From the NCBI GenBank assembly GCA_963277665.1, contig OY728158.1, forward strand, positions 595,596,818 to 595,660,817: a DNA stretch of 64,000 bases. Direction: 5' to 3'. The DNA is from Viscum album (lineage: Eukaryota > Streptophyta > Magnoliopsida > Santalales > Viscaceae). Below the pieces are notes generated by a model. That model was not told the DNA's origin. It saw only the letters and a list, made by a program, of their open reading frames with translations, and made no database searches. The translations under genes and the position numbers were made by a program. Of this stretch, positions 58,151 through 64,000 are shown in pieces. The stretch's first letter is position 1, and the number at the start of each line of letters is the position of its first letter.

Positions 58151-61100
58151 TCATAGTAGGCCTATTTTAGGGATAGATTTTATAGTTGGTATTCATGTGA
58201 TAATTGGTTTGGGAATGTAATTCAATGGTGTATAGTAGTATCAATTTTATATTTTGTGAGGACTACTTTGGGATATTCTCAATATTAACAGGGGAGATGA
58301 TGAATTAGTGTTTGGGACTTTATAAAATAATTATAACATTTTTTCCCTTTCCTCTTAGAATCATTAGGATATTGATTACATTATTCAATCTTCCTTATCG
58401 TATGAAAGTATATGAAAGCAAGTAAAGGATAACACATGATATTTTTACAATGTTCACTATTCAATAAGAGTAACATTTCCTTGTGGTGTATAATGATGAC
58501 CAGTATATAGATTATCCACTATAATGATATTCCCAATTACAATAGTTTGAAAAAAAAACAATCCTTAACTTAATTTTGGTTCCCTACACTTTAGAAGGGG
58601 AATGTAAAACAATCCTACTTATTCAGATTGGTAATTTCCTATTCTAACTGTAGCACCTTACTGGGTCTCTAAAATTTCTATGTAGATAATATTAAAATTA
58701 TTATTCAGATACTTTACAACATAATGAAATTATTCCACCAATCAAGACTTCTATTAGACATCATAATGCTTTTTTTTCTATTCTTATTCTCTTACATTCA
58801 TGGAAGTTTAAAAGAAACTATTCTTCTATACTATAGTATATAGATAACTGAAATTTAATTCTCTTCATCCTTAATCTATTAATTTTCCATCTAATTATTC
58901 TTTTTTTGATACTATTTTTCCAATATCTTTTGATACACCCTATTCATCCAATAATATTTGATAGGAAAACTTTTTCAAGTATCACCTTATCTAATATCCT
59001 TCTTCCTGTAATTCTGCATCTCGTACTAGTTTATCTGGTACTCCAATAGTCTGTTCGATAACTATTAATCCAAAAATTTCCATCTAATACAGTTCTACCA
59101 ATCCCTCCTTATTTTTCCAATATATTCTCTTCTTTTTCCAGTGCTTTAGTACTTAATCTAGTTCTTCCACTCAATTTTTTACCCTCTTCTATGTCGGGTA
59201 CCTCTTCATTTGATACTTCGACCTAAATGATAATTACTCTCATTATTATGATGAGATCTTCAATATAAAATTTCACTTCATTAATAATACACACAACCAA
59301 AAAAACTCTCATAACATTTTCATAGCACTATTAACCCCTTTATAAAGTCACAGTTTCTCCAATAACATAATGAGAATCACAAACTCAAATTTGAATTTAT
59401 CTCTCCAAATTTTAATATCCTACTCAATTCTTTCCTCATTTGACCACCTTTAAACATTCTAAAAGATATGTGTCAATGATAATTATCAAAACTATACTTA
59501 TATATAAATATCAACTATCTTCTTTAATCCTATTATAATATCATCTAGTATCATGATCTTCCCTTCAAAATTATTGAATCGTTGAACAACCAGCTCAGTA
59601 TCATCATATTGATGACTTTACAAAAATTCACAAAGTTCTTTGAATCTTCATGCAATACATATTCATTAAAATTTATTTGACCAATTCATCTTCATAAGAA
59701 CTCATCTATTCAATAATACTTAGTTAAGTTTTCCCTTACAAAAATATTATTTTTTTGGTACTTCTTTTTTATAATACTTCATTTGATCTACCCTCAAAAT
59801 TATACCTTGAATACTTTCATAAGGTTCTTACTCCATTAAATGGGTTCCTAGATGTTTGTATATTTTTCTCCACATAATGAACCCCAAGTTATATATTCTA
59901 CTTACTTTGTCCAATGAACTCATAGAAAACCATCTGATGAATTTGTATCACTCTATCCCATATCTTCCAAACATTATTTCGGATGACATCACTCAGATAC
60001 TTCTATCTGATGCCTTTACTCTGAAACTTCTCTGCGATGAACATCACTTAGAGACCACCATATGATGAATTTATATGGGGACTTCCATCCGATATGATTT
60101 TTTTATAAAATTATACATTATAGAGTATATATGATGAATTGGAATCCTATATCTAATGAACTCACCAAGTTCATTTGACAGTCATCATACTTGTTTTCAT
60201 CTATTAGGCCCTTATTAGTAGCTTCTAGAAATCCTTTATCCATTGGGATTAAAATCATAATTCCTTCATCCAACTTAATATATAATCCTGAATAACAACA
60301 TATTAACATTATTTTTGATTACTTTGAAGATAAAAAATGCATCACCTAATTTGGATCTCTTTTAAAAAGGTTTTTCTTCTTTAAATTATTCAGCTTGAAT
60401 AAAAAACACATGGAATTGTAATGTTTAATTAACTAGGAATACATCCCAAATAATCAATTGATATACATATGGAGACATTTTCCTAATGTAACTATGAATT
60501 TATTTATTCTACCATATGTTTTTATCCTCTGTTTGATCACCTTAGTCCGATTGACTTCATCTGATCACCTTAGTCCAATCATATCATCTTTCTCTATTTT
60601 TTCTCTCTCTATTAGAGCCATTCATCTTTATCTAGAACATTATATCTAGAAACTTCTTAAGGAAAATACATAAATAAACTTATTTTAAAAAATTGATTCT
60701 CCAAACATCTAAGAACTTGTTTGAGACATTAAGAACAACTCACCAATTGTCTTAAGCTTATCATATATTCAAAAAACAATTCCTTCAATTAGTGAATATA
60801 TCAAGTAATTAATATATTAAAAATGTTTCAATGGAAAGGAAACATTTATATTATTATAATATTACAATAGTTAGGAACTTTATTTTCTTATTTAACAAGC
60901 ATGTATGCTTCAAAAAAACTTTCTTCCTTGCAAATTATTCCTGTAAACCTCTTCAATATATTGACATCAATGAAGTATTTCATTGAAAACCATTGAAAAA
61001 ATACAAATCACATAGAAAGTGGGATCTTTAATATCACCCTTTATATTTTTTTATAAATATATTAAATAAATGAATAAGTAAATATGTAAATATTTACCTT

Positions 61101-61800
61101 ATTTATCTCTTAATTTCTTTTCTAAATTCACCTTATTTCTCTCCGAATTTGTTTTAAAAAATCACATTATTTATCTCTCCCTTTATCTTCGAAACTCACA
61201 ATATTTTATTTCACTTTCTCTCCCTCTTATTGATAAGAAATAAAAAACAATGTAGGAAAGGGTATAAATTCATTCCTAATAAATGTTCCATAAATCATTT
61301 AACATTTGGTATTTTTAATCCATGATTGGTATAGAAAATAATATTATTTTATTTAGACAACAAATTCATCCCTTATCAATTGATATTGATACCACATTAC
61401 ATGAAAACTCATAATATTATCTTCATGGTTTTCTTATTTTATTTTAGGTATAAGATACCAATTATTATATAGTATAGTTGTATAATAATTAAATCTAAAA
61501 CTCTTTCACTCACTTAAATAATAATATTAAAACCATTCAAGTACAACTAGTAGGATAAGTAGCCTTGGAACACTTTCACACTTACAATTTTTTATGACAC
61601 TGATTAATCTAATTTCCCCCATTTGTGTTAATATTTTTATCATTAGTAACCAAGTATGAGAGGTTTAATAAATACCTACTTTTTTCATATACATTCTTAT
61701 ATCCCAAAATAATCATATTTTTCATGATATTATAATTCTAGAAACTTTTTCACCATTTTTCACTTATCTCCCCAATAATGAGAAATTATTTATGATCTTC
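58151..61800. other. Pyrimidine-rich AT-rich DNA with degenerate short repeats, no gene seen
   Basis: From about 58900 to 60600 short elements of the kind ATCTGATG, CATCCGAT and TCGATACTTC recur irregularly (for example 59930-60090). TGATCACCTTAGTCCGATTG is nearly repeated 28 bp later at 60534 and 60562. This style is seen in LTRs of some plant retrotransposons, but no boundaries or coding regions are evident. The 59856-60065 frame runs through these repeats and is not taken as a gene. Confidence 0.4.
60534..60592. repeat. 28-bp tandem duplication
   Basis: TGATCACCTTAGTCCGATTG-ACTTCATC is followed by TGATCACCTTAGTCCAATC-ATATCATC, with few changes. Confidence 0.75.
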
Positions 61801-64000
61801 ATAATGGTTGATCTCTTCGAAGGATGTATCTAATTATTGTTCATGTATAGAATAAACCAAAATAGATCTTATTTATATGGTTTTACAAACTTAAAAATTT
61901 CCACATCTCCACCAAGGATGATCTTCTTTTATATATTCTTGTAGAATTCATAAAAAATAAGATCAAAACAAGATGGAATAATATTTAATTTTCTATAAAA
62001 AGTTAATGACAATTTTTTCTTCAGTATTCATCAATGAAAATAAACTTATTAATTTTTCAGTATATAATTTTAGGAATAATCCTAAGATGGGTAATTATTT
62101 ATAGAATGTTTTCTAACATCGACAACCTATATACTTCTTCAAGTTCTTCCCCTGAAATCACACTTCACCTTTAATTTACTTTAATTAAAGTATAAATAAT
62201 ATTTATAATATGTAAGGTAATAAAGTGGATCTTTCTTACTTCTTCAATGTGAATATCATAGTGAAGATAATTTTCTCAAAACAACTCGCCATATACTTCA
62301 ATTTTAATGATTCCACATATATTTTTCAAAACTAATTTTGTTTTTATTATCATAGATCTTCTCACCTTTTCTTCTAATTTGTGTGGTGAAATTTTCTTCT
62401 CACCAGCCTTCATATTGAGTGAATTACTAATTATTATTAAGGCCACTTCTTGACACGGAAGTAAGTTTGTGTTGAACAGATGAATTACTATGAGTGAATT
62501 TCTTCTTATCAAATATTTTATATGATGAAATATTCTTCAATTACTTGGATTTGGAATCCAAGGAATTATCACCTTTCTTTCTTGACATCTTTTTGGTAGA
62601 ATTATAGTTTGTAACATTATTCTAATTACTACCCATTTTTGCTTACTCTTTCTTCACAAAATTATATGGTATTATTTTCTTATATGTTTTTGAAACATGT
62701 AGATATGAGAATACACCAATCTTGTGATCACTATTATTTCATACATCATATATATTTTCAAGATTTCCAAATCTATTTGAATTATATAGTTTTTTCTTAA
62801 TTCATTGATGTTTCCACTTAATATCTGGGTTGATCCACATTAACATGGTCTTCCATCATTAATTTTCATTTATAGGATTGTACAAAAAATACAATGTACA
62901 ATGCTCAAATATATTTCAGCACCAACATTGAGCCAAAAAACATGATCTTCTTATATCTACTACATGATGTTTTAGGGTTTTATTCATAATTTTTTTGGAT
63001 CTTCATGGGGAAATGGCTTCCTGACTATTTATTCTATCCACCATTGACATGGTGGTTTTATTATCATCACTTTTATTCATCCATACTTGTATATATATTT
63101 TGTTTTCCAATTTATATTGTTTATGCAAATATATTTATAAATATTATTAAAATAATATATATATATAAACTATTTATTTACTACTAATTGAGATTGACCA
63201 TTAAACAATTTAATTATCTTCTTATTACATGTTATTGGTGTTTTAATATTAGAATATTTTATTGAAAATTGTGTAGAAAAAATAACTTTTTTCTTCTTTT
63301 TTAAAGACTCAATATGTGTATTATCAAGATTAATTAACTGTACTTACAATTCTAGATATCTCATATTGAGAATGTTTTTCTAATCTTCAATCATAATCAC
63401 CTTGTATTCACAATACTCCTTTATTCTTTCAACTTCATCTTCATCCAAATTAACTTTTTCCCCTAAAATTAGCCAAGTTACTTCATATTCTTATATATAA
63501 CTATCAATTTAAAATTCTTGACTTCAATGCCATTATTAAAATATTATTCAAGTGTGTGAAACTTTTCTTCAAGATTCTTATTGACTCCATATTTATATTC
63601 ATAAATTTTAAGCCATTTGTTTTCAAACTTTGAGGAACTTATTTCTAGATACACATTTTTGGTCTCCAAGGTTTCGACCTTCATTGATAGATTTATAAAT
63701 TTTATAATTTTTTTGAAAATAATTTTCTATATTATCTATTTCTTATTCAAAATAGGTTATTTATTCTTGTATTTCTTGAAAAGATCCATAAATAAAAGAA
63801 GAATATTTCCCTAGGAAAGCTATGTATAATATATTTTAGTCTACTAATTGATATATCTTGAGAAGTTGTGGATAGATCATCATCACCACTTATGAAGATT
63901 TGTTATTATTGAGTATAGTTGGTACAATAATTTTCAAAAACCTCACAATCACTTGATTTCCTTGATTTACTTGAGTTAGGAATGTTTTACTGCTCCTTGA
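61801..64000 (-). other. Possible decayed minus-strand Ty1/copia-like gag region
   Basis: Minus-strand frames give Ser/Asp- and Lys/Glu-rich segments: SSKSRKSSDCEVFENY near 63930-63980, SGDDDLSTTSQDIS near 63855-63895, EKFHTLE-type coiled coil near 63560, and KKMSRKKGDNSLDSKSK near 62545-62600. That succession resembles the part of a SIRE-type copia gag after its zinc knuckle, which would lie beyond the right edge. There are no diagnostic motifs and many stops, so this is only a suggestion. Confidence 0.2.

Overview
This window is plant (flowering-plant) nuclear repeat DNA. It is AT-rich throughout, has no intact host gene I can recognise, and consists mostly of transposable elements inserted into one another. 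The chromodomain-bearing Ty3/gypsy (Tekay/Del-type) elements, the En/Spm (CACTA) transposase remnant and the tRNA-headed short retroposons are typical of large angiosperm genomes. Species cannot be told from the sequence. Coordinates and terminal repeats were worked out by eye.

Region 1 (1-8.4 kb): AT-rich flank with a tRNA-headed SINE-like unit and (TA)n/(CA)n microsatellites. It is followed by a decayed autonomous-type CACTA element. That element has a TNP2-like transposase, its conserved C-terminal region (DUF4218/DUF4216), a six-unit tandem array of about 180 bp, subterminal palindromes, and a right terminus at 7481 ending in the CACTA inverse complement.

Region 2 (8.4-51.0 kb): one old plus-strand Tekay-type chromovirus (element A) split by later insertions. 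Its gag begins near 8358 and continues at 32.8-33.5 kb. Its protease is at 35.0-35.6 kb, RT/RNase H/integrase/chromodomain at 45.8-48.8 kb, polypurine tract at 48.86 kb, and 3' LTR at 48,876-51,035. Element B (8,687-32,792) sits inside A. It has 3.4 kb LTRs and carries only gag/protease relics. Element C (13,180-26,052, perfect 5-bp TSD) sits inside B's gag, with LTRs near 4.8 kb and only a gag relic. C's 5' LTR carries a 708-bp retroposon with a 12-bp TSD that its 3' LTR lacks. A solo LTR (D, 26,502-28,317) also lies in B. A small non-autonomous CACTA-like element (E, 33,458-35,021) lies in A's gag/protease. A complete minus-strand Tekay-type element (F, 35,660-45,840, two 2,000-bp LTRs, perfect ATTAT TSD) lies in A's protease-RT junction. 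Removing the insertions in order restores A's domain order, so the window is a dated stack of insertions.

Region 3 (51-64 kb): an LTR-like stretch with a minus-strand TATA box, one unexplained 114-codon open frame at 52.39-52.73 kb, a probable relic LTR at 56.2-58.15 kb, pyrimidine-rich DNA with degenerate short repeats, and weak minus-strand copia-like gag signals at the right edge.

All transposon genes seen here are broken by stops, frameshifts or lost catalytic residues. Nothing in the window looks able to move by itself. The most unusual content is the pair of gag-only elements with giant LTRs, the retroposon present in one LTR only, the ACGT-core palindrome array in F, and the 180-bp array within the CACTA element.
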